Part shown: piece after piece, positions 43,360 through 52,526 of the stretch | How the letters are laid out: every line of letters begins with the position of its first letter | How positions within the stretch are numbered: the stretch's first letter is position 1 | Source: M3007 sp964484205 | Lineage (GTDB): Bacteria; Bacteroidota; Bacteroidia; Chitinophagales; Saprospiraceae | Direction of reading: 5' to 3' | Assembly: GCA_964484205.1 (NCBI GenBank) | Contig: CAZAEZ010000003.1 | Coordinates: 124,001-188,000 of the forward strand | Length of the DNA: 64,000 nucleotides | Position numbers and translations under genes: made by a program | Notes under the pieces: model-generated | What the model saw: only the letters and a program-made list of their open reading frames with translations | Databases searched by the model: none | What the model was told of the DNA's origin: nothing

Positions 43360-44304
43360 ATGAACCTGAACCACTGCGAATCGCTCTACTGGGTGTTCAC
43401 CCAACTTTGCAACGATACCTGCGACCACTGCTACAATAATTCCGGCCCGCAAGGCGAACGCATCAGCGAGCGGGAATGCCTGCAGATCATTGACAACCTG
43501 CCCGATACGATCGACCGCCTCATCCTCTCCGGCGGCGAACCCCTGGCCGAAAAAAAATTACTTTACCGCATTCTCGACCGGCTCCGCGAACGCTATGGCG
43601 ACCGCACGCAGCTCATGCTGCAAACCAACGGCGATTTGCTTACGGGCGAAATTCTCGACACCCTGATCGAAAAAGGCGTCAGCCGCTTCGACATTGCCAG
43701 CATCGACCGCTTCCACAAACACGCCGGCGCCCGGCTCATGGACCTGGCTGAACTCTTCGAATCGCGCGGCGTGAACGGCGACGACAAAGACCCGCTGGTG
43801 GAAAAAGATACCTACCTGGTGCAAGGCCACCGGCTTTCCTGGGGCTACTGGGGCGCCACGGAAGACATGTGGCTGGGCGGCAACTGGGCGCGCGGCCGGG
43901 CACTTGAAAAAGGCATCTGGAAGCGCGATCCGGCGCACAATTTTTGCAAAATTCTGAGCGGCGGCATCGGCTTTCTCACCGGCGCCGAAGGCATCCCACA
44001 GGAAATCTCTATCCAACTCTGGCGGATCAATCCCTGCTGCCCCGGCACTTACAAAGCCCTGGGCGACGCCCGCCGCGAAAAAGTAGCCGACGTGCTGGCT
44101 CGGGTGGCGCAATCACCGGTTTTTCAAAAGATCAACGAAGGCGACCCGCTCGGCATGGGCGAATCCGTGGGCGTGCCCCGCGAACTGGCGCAGGCGCGGG
44201 CGGAGGACTTGCAGAATGTCTGTTTGTGGTGTGATGAGTTTTTTCGGGAGTATTTTGATGTGGAGCGGTTGGCGTCGAAGTTTATGGGAGCAAGGCAAAA
44301 ATAG
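43360..44304 (+). CDS. radical SAM protein coupled to the YnjBCD-like importer
   Basis: A 314-residue protein with the radical SAM cluster motif CNDTCDHC (Cys17, 21, 24) and the SAM-binding LILSGGEPLAEKKLL. The C-terminal part has further cysteines (NPCCPGTYK and VCLWCDEFF), as in proteins with an extra Fe-S centre. The N-terminus (CESLYWVFTQLCNDTCDHCY) is unlike the common families (anaerobic sulfatase maturation, MoaA, queuosine). It starts on the base after the ATPase stop, so it is part of the transporter operon; it may modify the imported ligand or be a cofactor-forming step. The substrate is unknown. Confidence 0.85.
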   Translation: MNLNHCESLYWVFTQLCNDTCDHCYNNSGPQGERISERECLQIIDNLPDTIDRLILSGGEPLAEKKLLYRILDRLRERYGDRTQLMLQTNGDLLTGEILDTLIEKGVSRFDIASIDRFHKHAGARLMDLAELFESRGVNGDDKDPLVEKDTYLVQGHRLSWGYWGATEDMWLGGNWARGRALEKGIWKRDPAHNFCKILSGGIGFLTGAEGIPQEISIQLWRINPCCPGTYKALGDARREKVADVLARVAQSPVFQKINEGDPLGMGESVGVPRELAQARAEDLQNVCLWCDEFFREYFDVERLASKFMGARQK

Positions 44305-44369
44305 CGCTCCGTGCCCAATAAGCCATCCCGGAAACGTACGGGTGTATGCGGGATTGGGGCGTTTCTTTG

Positions 44370-44855
44370 TTAAAGTTCCGACTCGCCAGCATCTCGCAAT
44401 GCATCCTTCAACAAAGTGGTATGTATCCTGAATCCGGCTTCACTTGTCAGAGTCAAAAGAATTGGTTTGATCGCTTCAACGACCCCTTTTCTTTTTGCTG
44501 CTAACAGAATACCAATAAGGCCGATGACATGCAAGCCTTTCTGTTTGGCCATTCTGCGGCCCTTCCATTCATCAATTACCAGGTAATCCGCTTTTACCTC
44601 AAGCGCCAGTGCAATAGCTTCTGCTTCACCGGCGTCGAGCGAGACGCTGAAACGCGATATCGCATTGGAATCCTTTGGGGTTCGCACTTTGATAAAATTG
44701 AGCGCCCGGATAGCATCCAGTTGGCCGGGCATTTCAGCGAGTTCTCGCTCAACTGCAGGAGGAATCAAAACCTCACCAAATACATCATTAAGCAGATGGA
44801 GCCGATTAACCTGGTAAAGGTTGGTAATGGCAGTGGTGTCGCTGACGACGATCAT
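44370..44855 (-). CDS. DUF3368 PIN-domain toxin
   Basis: A 161-residue PIN-like RNase: an N-terminal Asp in IVVSDTTAITNL, the middle LDAGEAEAIALALEV and Asp in DYLVIDEWKGRRMAKQKG complete the acidic set of DUF3368. It overlaps the upstream UPF0175 gene by the ATGA motif. By family it should be an endoribonuclease neutralised by its partner; the target RNA is unknown. Confidence 0.9.
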   Translation of the reverse strand: MIVVSDTTAITNLYQVNRLHLLNDVFGEVLIPPAVERELAEMPGQLDAIRALNFIKVRTPKDSNAISRFSVSLDAGEAEAIALALEVKADYLVIDEWKGRRMAKQKGLHVIGLIGILLAAKRKGVVEAIKPILLTLTSEAGFRIHTTLLKDALRDAGESEL

Positions 44856-45091
44856 GAAATTGAATGCGCCGCGGTGATATCGTCGGCCAAATCCTCTTCA
44901 TCGTAATTCAGATAAAGGTCGCGTTCGACAAGGGCTTTCTGAAAATCAATAACATTGAATCCAGCCAGTTTGCGGGCCTGACCGAAGGTCAGCCGCTTGC
45001 GCACGTATAGCCAGATGGCGAGCTCCAGCCGGAGCTCCGCTGGTGTGAGCGGTGTTTCCGCCATCACGGTATCTGGAATCTCAACGAGCAT
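44852..45091 (-). CDS. UPF0175 antitoxin
   Basis: A 79-residue protein of UPF0175, with the typical LRLELAIWLYVRKRLTFGQA and ARKLAGFNVIDFQKALVERD followed by an acidic tail. UPF0175 proteins pair with DUF3368 PIN toxins, as here. The 299-bp gap upstream (45092-45390) contains nothing I recognise. Confidence 0.88.
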   Translation of the reverse strand: MLVEIPDTVMAETPLTPAELRLELAIWLYVRKRLTFGQARKLAGFNVIDFQKALVERDLYLNYDEEDLADDITAAHSIS

Positions 45092-45390
45092 ATTCGATAA
45101 ATTTGATTCGGCTCATTCAAGGAGCCCATGTATTAAAGCATTTACACAAATGTACAGAATTTGATTTAATTAGGGCGCCGGCTTTCCGCTTTACACCGAA
45201 ATCGGAATGCGGACAATGTCCGCTTGATAGTTGGGGCCGTGGTTTATAAATCCCTCCGCACCCAACTCTTCCGATGCTTCGGACCACAGTTATCGGGAAG
45301 GCAAGTTTTGACCTGAAATCTGGCTAAAAGAAAGCATGAAAGGCTAATGTTTCAGTTATCTCAGAAACGGCCAATATTACAAAGCCCCCC

Positions 45391-46515
45391 TCACTTCCGC
45401 ATCCGCTCCCGCGTCTTCTCCAAAACCTCCTTACTCTTCACACATTCCGAAAGATTCTTCCGAACCGTAGCCTGCAGCTGCCGCGCCGCCTTGTGATACC
45501 CGCCGGCCGTGGTGATCTTATCGGCGGTCGCCAGGCAGGCATTCAAATGGGTTTCAGCTGCGGAAAAACGGTCGATATTGCGGTCGAGAATAGCCGCGAG
45601 CCCGGGGTTGCGCGGGTCCAATGCCAGGCCGTTCATCTCTTGCTGTACGCGTTGCAGGTTTTCAATAGCCATACTGTTCTGATACATGGCCAGCCCCAAA
45701 AGTCCCAGGTTGTTTGCCGGATCGAAACGCACGATACGCAGGCTGGAGTTGAAGAATTGGGTAGCCGAATCCAGCCGGACAAAGGCATCCAGACTGTCTT
45801 TGGAGGAGTAAACGGCCAGGGTTTTATCGGCAGCCCTGTTGGAAAGTACTTGTTGGACGGCAGTCCTGTCCAGCCGGAATTCCTCCGGTGTCAGCGGCGC
45901 CGGAAGCAATTGGAACAAGGGGTCGTTGGGGTAATGGTGGAGGATCATCGTTTCCGGCGCCATGCAAAAAAAGGCTTCCTTGAACCGGGGCGTGTATTTG
46001 CCCTCGTCGGTGTCCACATCGCCGGCGCCCCAGGTGGCGTCGATGAGCGCCCACTGACCGTCGGCGCGCACCAGGTTCCAGGCATGGCCCGTGCGGGGGA
46101 TTTTTCCCCGGTGATTTTTCACAATACCGGTCACCCGGATCGCCTCGATACCCGAGGCTTCGCAGAGCGCCTGAAACAGGTTGGCATAACCGGCGCAAAC
46201 GCCCATTTTTCGCCGGAGCACCTGATTGGGAACTTGCAGGGCATCCTTTTCCATGGGGTCGAGCTCCCGCTTGTTTTCGAAAGTTTTCACGTCGTAGCGG
46301 ATGTTCGCGGTAATCCAGACAAAAAACGCGCGGATTTTTTCTTTCTCCGTCGTCAAGCCCCCGGTAAGCGCGGCGGCCAACTGGTCGACGTTCTGGTTTT
46401 TCGGAAACGGTGTTTTACGTGCCCGGGCATCGACTTCAGAAAAATCCTGCGCGGCAAGCGGCAGGCAGGAAAACAGCAATGCGGAAAGCAGCAGGGAAAG
46501 GGAGCGGGTCAGCAT
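45391..46515 (-). CDS. transglutaminase-like protein, exported
   Basis: ATG 46515 (the frame also extends to a TTG at 46527) gives a signal peptide (SLSLLLSALLFSCLPLAAQ) and 374 residues. The papain-like transglutaminase core has Cys in MGVCAGYANLFQAL, His in RTGHAWNLV and Asp in LIDATWGAGD. The C-terminal 200 residues are helical with no known domain. Such proteins often act on peptides or proteins in the periplasm. The substrate is unknown. Confidence 0.88.
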   Translation of the reverse strand: MLTRSLSLLLSALLFSCLPLAAQDFSEVDARARKTPFPKNQNVDQLAAALTGGLTTEKEKIRAFFVWITANIRYDVKTFENKRELDPMEKDALQVPNQVLRRKMGVCAGYANLFQALCEASGIEAIRVTGIVKNHRGKIPRTGHAWNLVRADGQWALIDATWGAGDVDTDEGKYTPRFKEAFFCMAPETMILHHYPNDPLFQLLPAPLTPEEFRLDRTAVQQVLSNRAADKTLAVYSSKDSLDAFVRLDSATQFFNSSLRIVRFDPANNLGLLGLAMYQNSMAIENLQRVQQEMNGLALDPRNPGLAAILDRNIDRFSAAETHLNACLATADKITTAGGYHKAARQLQATVRKNLSECVKSKEVLEKTRERMRK

Positions 46516-46705
46516 AGGGTTGTACAAGTTGGGTTAGGGTATACAGGTTGCACCGGTTTAAGCGCCGGCCGGTGATAAAGATACTTACAAATGTGGAATC
46601 AGCCCGTTTGGGACTTGTCTCTAAAATCTCCGAGCCCTACGTTCCTCTGTAAGCCTCTGTGGAACTAAAAAAGTAACACAGCGGCTCACGGAGGGGCACA
46701 GCGGC

Positions 46706-47752
46706 TCACTTCCCCACCGCTGCCCCAACGGCCTCTTTTTCCGGCGCAACCAAAGCTTCCGGCAAAATCACATCGAGCGGGCGGATCATTTTTCCGTTGG
46801 CCCATTGGCCCAGGTAGCGCTGTTTGTCGGTGTTGCCGAACGCCACATCTTCGTAGCGGCCGTTGCGCGTGTACTCGATGAGGGCGTCGCCGAGTTTCCA
46901 GTAACAGTTGAAATCCACCTCGTTCAGGCGGGAACTTTGGAAAACCCGCCGCGTGGTGTAATTGCGCACCCCGGTATCGAAATCAATATCGTAGCTGTAC
47001 GGCTCGGAGTGTGTGGCCAGCACCCAGCGGTGGCCGTCGGTGTCGTGGCGTTGCACGATGAGGTTGCGTTTCGGTGTTTTGGTCGCCGTTTCAAAAACCA
47101 GTTTCCCGAATTCATGGCCCACCACGTAGTCGTCTTCGCCGACGATGATGAGCAGGTTGAGCGTGGGGTCCAGCCGCTCGTACGACTCCAGCCGGGCGCC
47201 CTTGAGCGGGCCCGAGCCGGGTTCGCAGAGCAGCATGGCGGTAGGTTTGGGGATGCCGTATTTTTTCCAGTTAACACCCAGGTTGGCCGTGATCACACCG
47301 CCGTAGGAATGGCCGAAATAGGCCACCTTGCCGGTCAAAGGCCGTACATGATCGCCGGTGCGCAGCAGGGCCAGGGCATCCTGAATTCCTTTGGCGGCAT
47401 TGGCCGGAAAGGCATCCGGACGGGGCATGAGCAGATTTTTCTGGTAACGGGGGTAAATGACGATATTGCCTTTGGCTACCAGGTGCTTGATCCATTTGCC
47501 GTAGGCCAGGGGGTTGTAAGCGCCGTAGCCGTGCATGAACACCACCACTTCGGCGGAGTCGGGCTTGGGGTCGGCAGGCTCGAAAAGCCAGAAACCGTCG
47601 GCTGTAGTGGCGGCATCATAAAAAGCCACGGAGCGGTGCAGGTATTCCGCACCGCCGGGGCCGGTGGCCGGCTGACCGGGGAAAGGTGTATTTTGGGCGG
47701 CCGCAAACAGGCCACGGAAAATCATTGTTGCCATGAAAAGGTAAATGCGCAT
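46706..47752 (-). CDS. alpha/beta hydrolase, exported
   Basis: A 348-residue protein with an N-terminal signal (MIFRGLFAAAQN), oxyanion region VVVFMHGYGAYNPLA, nucleophile elbow YFGHSYGGVI, an acid in IIVGEDDYVV and a probable catalytic His in RHDTDGHRW. This is the PET-hydrolase/platelet-activating-factor-hydrolase-like layout, but no specific substrate can be assigned. It is divergent from the DUF2490 gene. Confidence 0.85.
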   Translation of the reverse strand: MRIYLFMATMIFRGLFAAAQNTPFPGQPATGPGGAEYLHRSVAFYDAATTADGFWLFEPADPKPDSAEVVVFMHGYGAYNPLAYGKWIKHLVAKGNIVIYPRYQKNLLMPRPDAFPANAAKGIQDALALLRTGDHVRPLTGKVAYFGHSYGGVITANLGVNWKKYGIPKPTAMLLCEPGSGPLKGARLESYERLDPTLNLLIIVGEDDYVVGHEFGKLVFETATKTPKRNLIVQRHDTDGHRWVLATHSEPYSYDIDFDTGVRNYTTRRVFQSSRLNEVDFNCYWKLGDALIEYTRNGRYEDVAFGNTDKQRYLGQWANGKMIRPLDVILPEALVAPEKEAVGAAVGK

Positions 47753-47862
47753 GGGTGGAGTAGCTTGGCCTTTTAAACGCCGGATGGCCTAATTTCGTTT
47801 AATTTGAATCGATTAGCGGTCCTGTTTATACGACCTGTACTATTAAAAATTATAAAAAACGT

Positions 47863-48561
47863 ATGCAAAAATCAGTAATCCTGTGCTTTCTATTCGCTTT
47901 TAATCTGTTTTCCGCAAAGCTATTCAGCCAGCCCGACGAGTGCCAACTGGGCGCCTGGTACATGTATTTCTGGAACACCACCCTAAAATCAGGCCCCTGG
48001 GGATTTCAGGGCGACGTGCAGTACCGCAACTGGAATATCGCCGGCGACCTCGAACAATTGCTGCTCCGTGGGGGCGCCACGTACCAGCCGCACAACACCC
48101 AGGCAAAATTTACGCTAGGGTATGCTTTTGTGTCCACCGGCGCCTTCGGCCCGGAAAAAACCACCAGCCCGGAAAGCCGTATCTATCAGGAGGCTTTGCT
48201 GCCGCAAAAAATCGGCGAACGCTTTTACCTGACCCACCGCTTCCGCTACGAACAGCGTTGGGTGGAAAATCAGAACCTACGGACACGCTTCCGGTACAAC
48301 CTGTTCCTCAATATTCCGTTGAATAAAAAGGATTTTCAGCCCGGCGCCATTTACCTTGCCCTGTACAACGAGTTGTTTATAAACGGCCAACGCGATATCG
48401 GCGAGGGCCGGGAGGTTGAACTGTTCGACCGCAACCGGGCCTATTTTGCCTTGGGCTACTCCCTCACCAATGGGCTGCGCGTACAACTGGGCATCATGCA
48501 ACAAACCACCGATGCCTGGGAAAAACGGCAGGCACAATTAAGTTTGCATCACACGTTTTAA
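47863..48561 (+). CDS. DUF2490 outer-membrane beta-barrel-like protein
   Basis: A 232-residue protein with a signal peptide (CFLFAFNLFSAKLFSQ). Alternating amphipathic strands (FQGDVQYRNWNIAGDLEQLL, FYLTHRFRYEQRWV, YFALGYSLTNGLRVQLGIMQ) end in an aromatic C-terminus (LHHTF), as in DUF2490 porin-like proteins. It may form a pore or be a structural outer-membrane protein. It is followed closely by a VanX-like gene in the same direction. Confidence 0.87.
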   Translation: MQKSVILCFLFAFNLFSAKLFSQPDECQLGAWYMYFWNTTLKSGPWGFQGDVQYRNWNIAGDLEQLLLRGGATYQPHNTQAKFTLGYAFVSTGAFGPEKTTSPESRIYQEALLPQKIGERFYLTHRFRYEQRWVENQNLRTRFRYNLFLNIPLNKKDFQPGAIYLALYNELFINGQRDIGEGREVELFDRNRAYFALGYSLTNGLRVQLGIMQQTTDAWEKRQAQLSLHHTF

Positions 48562-48581
48562 ACCAAAAACACGACCAGGAC

Positions 48582-49433
48582 ATGAAATCTGTGACCATAG
48601 TTTTCCTTACACTGCTCCTTTTTGCGGCCTGCCGCAACGACTCTCAACAGGGCAATGCCGCCGTGTCGGAAGATGCCGGCGCTCCGCCGGTAACCGGGCA
48701 GGACATGGCCGAGTCGCCGGAGATTAACCCGGACACCCTCGAGCCCGGTGCATTGCCTGCCGACTCAACGATCGTTGAACTGGAGGAGCCGGAACCCCAG
48801 CGCCCGCAATACAAGCCCACCATGAAGCCCGCTGCGCCCAGCTCCACCGCACCGCCGGCCGGCTTGCGCGGAAGTATCAACCCTACCCAGCAAGGTTTTG
48901 TGGACTTGCAGGAACTCGACCCGTCGATCCGGCTGGATATCCGATATGCAACGACGGACAATTTTACCGAGAGCAAAATTTACGACTGCCCGCGCTGTTT
49001 TTTGCGCCCCGAAGCCGCCCAGGCCATCGTAAAAGCCCACCGGATGCTGCAACGCCAGGGCCTGGGCCTCAAAATGTTTGATTGCTACCGCCCCCAGCCG
49101 TACCAGCAGCGGTTGTGGGATAAAGTGCCCGATGCCGACTACGTGACGCCGCCTGAAAAAGGCTCCATGCATTCGCGCGGAGCCGCGGTAGACCTCACCA
49201 TCGTGGATGCCCAGGGCCGCGAACTGGACATGGGTACGACCTACGATTTCTTCGGGCCGCAGGCGCACACAACGTACTATCAATTGCCCGCCCAGGTGCT
49301 GAAAAACCGGCAGCTGCTGCGCCGGGTGATGGAAGATGCCGGGCTGCGGGGTATTCGCACCGAGTGGTGGCATTTTTCGTACCAGCGGAAGAGTTTTCCG
49401 CTGTCGGATTGGGTTTGGGAGTGCCGGGATTGA
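48582..49433 (+). CDS. D-alanyl-D-alanine dipeptidase (VanX/DdpX-like), lipoprotein
   Basis: A 283-residue lipoprotein (FLTLLLFAACRNDS) with a proline-rich linker to about residue 95 and an M15D peptidase domain. The signatures are DLQELDPSIRLDIRYATTDN, FDCYRPQPYQQRLWD, SMHSRGAAVDLT (the two zinc ligands) and RTEWWHFSY (the catalytic Glu and third zinc ligand). It hydrolyses D-Ala-D-Ala dipeptide in cell-wall recycling. There is no vanHAS-type cluster, so housekeeping recycling is likelier than vancomycin resistance. Confidence 0.9.
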   Translation: MKSVTIVFLTLLLFAACRNDSQQGNAAVSEDAGAPPVTGQDMAESPEINPDTLEPGALPADSTIVELEEPEPQRPQYKPTMKPAAPSSTAPPAGLRGSINPTQQGFVDLQELDPSIRLDIRYATTDNFTESKIYDCPRCFLRPEAAQAIVKAHRMLQRQGLGLKMFDCYRPQPYQQRLWDKVPDADYVTPPEKGSMHSRGAAVDLTIVDAQGRELDMGTTYDFFGPQAHTTYYQLPAQVLKNRQLLRRVMEDAGLRGIRTEWWHFSYQRKSFPLSDWVWECRD

Positions 49434-49437
49434 TATG

Positions 49438-49470
49438 ACTCGTCCTACGACTTCAAGTCGTAGGACGAGT
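49438..49470. repeat. 33-bp palindrome, intergenic copy
   Basis: Identical in arms to the palindrome embedded in the ABC ATPase gene at 18335-18367. It sits between the convergent VanX-like and T9SS protein genes, where the hairpin could act as a bidirectional terminator. Confidence 0.9.
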
Positions 49471-49477
49471 ATCCGTT

Positions 49478-51160
49478 TCACCGTTTCACCAACCTTCCCA
49501 CAAACACCCTGTTATCCCGCAATTTTCCTTTTAAAACATAGATACCGGGTTGTAATGCCCCGGTTTCCAACTGTACCGAGCTGCTTCCCGGCGCCGGAAA
49601 ATGCTGCTCTAACACCAGCCTGCCCAGCAGGTCCAGGATTTGCACCGACTGGATTTCGGCTGTGCCCACATCAATTTGCAGGACATCGCCAACCGGGTTA
49701 GGGAAGATTTTTACCGGCGTTTTTTCCTGCTCAAAAATTGAAATTGTCGGCTTGAAACAGGGCAGCGTGTCGTAGGGGTTGATTGCCGGAGGGAAATAGT
49801 CTGCGTAGAAAAAGTTGTCGATATGAGTGGAATATTCCCTCAAGACTTCCCATTGCCCGGACAAACTCTGCTCACCCGGAACATAGTTCAGGGAAAAGAA
49901 AACCCGGTTGTAACCCCCACCGGCTAAAAACCCCGGTCCGGTAGAAACCAGGGCGCGCCGGTCGCCGGGCGGGTTTTGCGCCTGCAATTCCGTCCAGGCC
50001 CCGGGCTCCCCGGGAGCACCGGGAAAAATGTAATTTGCAGTTATACTACCGCCATAGCCTTCTCCCCCAATTGTCAGGGGCGACCCATCCCGCCAATACC
50101 CGGTGATGTAGCGGTAATACTCCAGCGGAAGTTGCGGATAACGAAGTGCCGGAGGCGGCGCATTGGCGTTTTCCGGGTTGATTGTAATGACGCTGTTGAT
50201 CCCTTTCGTGGTACCGAATTCGTCAAAAATACCCTGGTGCAAATCAAAACCCACAACCGGTGGGAACAACCCGTTGGGCAGGGCTGCCGTGTCGGCATTG
50301 TAGAAATAGGTGATTTTTGAATCGTGAATAAATCCAAAGTAGTCATCGGAAGGGTCGCCGATATTCCCGTCGATATTAAAACCGGCGAATAAGGAGTCCG
50401 AATATTCGCCCGGGAGGTGCCCCAGGTTCACATAGCCGGATACCGAGTGGTCGAGAAAACCAGCGTCGTCGCAGTAGTACGTAAAGAAAACGGCACTGCA
50501 ATTCATGGCGACGGGATACATCCCGACTCCGGGAAACAAGGCCGAATTGTGTTTGGTGTGAAAAGGAACGTACACGATCTCATCCGGCGGGCGTTGAATG
50601 TTTATTATGGGTGTGCCGAAGGTTGGGAAATCGCCTTTGCCCGGGTCGTATTCCAAATCCCAGTTTGAACCGAAGTCCCCAAATGGTGCGGCAAGTATCC
50701 CGGGAAATGTATCCACGGCAAACCCGTTGTACTGTTCCGAATACGGATTTCCCCTGCCCGGCCAGGCAAAAATGGCGGGTATGGGATTGTCGATCACGCC
50801 GTTGTCCAGAAAATCGTTCAGGTGCTGCTCAATTTCAGCTTTGGTCACTTTCCAGACGCCCGCTGAAAAGGGAACGTCCCGGAATCCGCCCTGGAAATCG
50901 TTCAGCGCGGGATTAGCTTGCTGGATGGAGAGCATCAGGTTTCCGGCCGGATCGACGGCGCCCATCCACAGGGAAATGTCGCCGGTCAATTCCTGGTTTT
51001 GGCCGCCGATGGAGGCTTCAAAGGATGAAACCAATGGCCCTTCTTCGGTGAGTAGTGCGCGCACGGTGCCGGTGCTGATCCAGGCACTGGAGGTTTTTTG
51101 CGCGGACAACGTCAGGGAACAGAGGGCAAATACGGGTAACAGAAAGTAAGATTTGGACAT
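49478..51160 (-). CDS. secreted protein with T9SS sorting tail
   Basis: ATG 51160 gives a signal peptide (SYFLLPVFALCSLTLSAQ) and 560 residues. The body is beta-rich, and no catalytic motif is seen; several segments describe a repeat-like structure (ELTGDISLWMGAVDPAGNLM, FGFIHDSKITYFYNADTAAL). The last 75 residues are a type A T9SS sorting domain (VKIFPNPVGDVLQIDVG, ending FVGRLVKR). It is probably a surface-exposed or released protein of unknown role. Confidence 0.88.
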   Translation of the reverse strand: MSKSYFLLPVFALCSLTLSAQKTSSAWISTGTVRALLTEEGPLVSSFEASIGGQNQELTGDISLWMGAVDPAGNLMLSIQQANPALNDFQGGFRDVPFSAGVWKVTKAEIEQHLNDFLDNGVIDNPIPAIFAWPGRGNPYSEQYNGFAVDTFPGILAAPFGDFGSNWDLEYDPGKGDFPTFGTPIINIQRPPDEIVYVPFHTKHNSALFPGVGMYPVAMNCSAVFFTYYCDDAGFLDHSVSGYVNLGHLPGEYSDSLFAGFNIDGNIGDPSDDYFGFIHDSKITYFYNADTAALPNGLFPPVVGFDLHQGIFDEFGTTKGINSVITINPENANAPPPALRYPQLPLEYYRYITGYWRDGSPLTIGGEGYGGSITANYIFPGAPGEPGAWTELQAQNPPGDRRALVSTGPGFLAGGGYNRVFFSLNYVPGEQSLSGQWEVLREYSTHIDNFFYADYFPPAINPYDTLPCFKPTISIFEQEKTPVKIFPNPVGDVLQIDVGTAEIQSVQILDLLGRLVLEQHFPAPGSSSVQLETGALQPGIYVLKGKLRDNRVFVGRLVKR

Positions 51161-51325
51161 AGGTTTTTTTGTTAAATATTGGGTTACGGCAGCCAGTGGC
51201 GCAAAGCAGATTAATCGAAAAGTCAGGTTCCCGAATGCTTTTTTTCTAAAACTCAAGTTGTAATCATCAACAGGAGACAGGCCACAACTTGGATTAAATT
51301 TACGAATGTGCAGTCGTTGAAAAAT

Positions 51326-51850
51326 TCAACCATTGAGCTGCAATTGCTTTTGCACCAGTGAAAAGTTTTCCGCATCAAAACAAACAAAAACTACCTGTTC
51401 AATTGCCGTTGTTTTTTCCAAAAAAGCCCGCACTGTTTCCACGGCAACTGTTGCGGCTTGTTCCTTCGGATAGCCATACACCCCCGTGCTGATATTCGGG
51501 AAAGCCACGGTTTTGCAACCGTTCTCCACGGCCAGTTGCAAGGCGTTCCGGTAGCAGTTGGCCAGCAGTTCCGGCTCGCCGTTTTGCCCGCCATGCCAAA
51601 CCGGCCCGACGGTGTGAATCACGAATTTTGCCGGCAACTTGCCGGCGGTGGTAATGACCGCTTCGCCGGTCGGGCAGGACCCCTGCCGGGCTACGATTTT
51701 CCGGCAGGCCTCCAAAATTTCAGGCCCGCCGGCGCGGTGAATGGCCCCGTCGACACCGCCGCCGCCCAGGAGTGAGGAATTGGCGGCGTTTACGATAGCG
51801 TCAACGCGGATTTTGGTGATGTCGCCCTGGAGCAGTTTAATACGGTGCAT
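51326..51850 (-). CDS. macrodomain O-acetyl-ADP-ribose deacetylase (YmdB-like)
   Basis: A 174-residue macrodomain: IRVDAIVNAANSSLLGGGGV with DGAIHRAGG, the conserved VITTAGKLPAKFVIHTVGPV and FPNISTGVYGYP. These match YmdB/MacroD-type enzymes that remove acetyl or ADP-ribosyl groups. No ADP-ribosyltransferase gene is adjacent. Divergent from the small gene at 51938. Confidence 0.93.
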   Translation of the reverse strand: MHRIKLLQGDITKIRVDAIVNAANSSLLGGGGVDGAIHRAGGPEILEACRKIVARQGSCPTGEAVITTAGKLPAKFVIHTVGPVWHGGQNGEPELLANCYRNALQLAVENGCKTVAFPNISTGVYGYPKEQAATVAVETVRAFLEKTTAIEQVVFVCFDAENFSLVQKQLQLNG

Positions 51851-51937
51851 TTTGTCTTTGAACTAAGCGATGTAAAAGGCTTCTACTCCCTCCTGATAAA
51901 TAGGATAAAAGCCTTAACTTGTGCTAAAATTACTGGT

Positions 51938-52189
51938 ATGATCGCAGAGGAACTGAATATTTACGAAGATTTTGCCGAATTCATTGCAGGCTTATCGCCC
52001 GAAAAAATACTGTCCTACCAAGCCCCCTCTAAAATACAAAAGCGGGTAGATTACCTGGTTGAACAAAAAAAAGCCGGAGAAATAACCGATGCCGAATCAA
52101 CCGAATTGGATAAACTGTTTATGGTTGAACACATCGTTCGCCTTGCAAAAGCCCGCGCGCTGAAACACCTTTCAAAAATGCCTTCCTGA
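51938..52189 (+). CDS. small conserved protein upstream of an HNH endonuclease remnant
   Basis: ATG 51938 gives 83 residues (MIAEELNIYEDFAEFIAGLS, then PEKILSYQAPSKIQKRVDYL and HIVRLAKARALKHLSKM). Small proteins of this pattern commonly precede HNH endonuclease genes in cyanobacteria and Bacteroidota. Here the HNH frame follows directly but is broken. The function is unknown; a two-gene module is plausible. Confidence 0.75.
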   Translation: MIAEELNIYEDFAEFIAGLSPEKILSYQAPSKIQKRVDYLVEQKKAGEITDAESTELDKLFMVEHIVRLAKARALKHLSKMPS

Positions 52190-52413
52190 GTGCGTAGATC
52201 TGTCTCCAAAAACCTGCGAAAGGCGGTTGCTTCCAGAGCCGGCTTTCGCTGCGAATATTGCCGGATGCCAGAACTTGCCGCTTTTTGATTCAAGATGGAT
52301 TAATTCAAAGCAAAACTTCTATTGGGTTAGCAACTTTAAAAATTTTGGGTTTCAATAAGATTGAACGCGTACTGGAACGAATCGAACTGATTGAGGCCGG
52401 CATAGATTTTTGA
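52190..52413 (+). pseudogene. internally deleted HNH endonuclease
   Basis: A GTG directly after the preceding stop opens VRRSVSKNLRKAVASRAGFR and continues CEYCRMPE, the N-terminal zinc-finger half of an HNH endonuclease, then hits a stop. In another frame the sequence TSIGLATLKILGFNKIERVL ... ELIEAGIDF, typical of the C-terminus of the same family, ends at 52413. The H-N-H catalytic middle is missing, so the gene is a deletion remnant. Confidence 0.75.
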
Positions 52414-52440
52414 TTCCAGTGTTTTCCCGGCACCTTTCCC

Positions 52441-52448
52441 TACCTTTG
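52441..52448 (+). promoter_or_regulatory. -7 element upstream of the ALDH gene
   Basis: TACCTTTG fits the Bacteroidota -7 consensus; no clear -33 TTG is present at the right distance, though a T-rich GTTTT stretch lies about 15 bp upstream. Confidence 0.4.
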
Positions 52449-52466
52449 CGCCCGTTTTTTCTCCGT

Positions 52467-52504
52467 AGTGTCGGCGTGACTCGACTCGTAGTCACGCCGA
52501 CACT
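52467..52504. repeat. hairpin with 15-bp arms in the ALDH leader
   Basis: The arms AGTGTCGGCGTGACT (52467-52481) and AGTCACGCCGACACT (52490-52504) are exact complements with an 8-nt loop. If transcription starts just after the TACCTTTG at 52441-52448, this hairpin would be in the 5' leader, 23 bp before the start codon. Confidence 0.8.
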
Positions 52505-52526
52505 TTGATCCAGCTAAATAAACACC

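Noticed and set aside
48582..49433. A vancomycin-resistance cluster around the VanX-like gene
   Set aside because: No vanH, vanA-type ligase, vanR or vanS genes are nearby; the enzyme alone fits D-Ala-D-Ala recycling.
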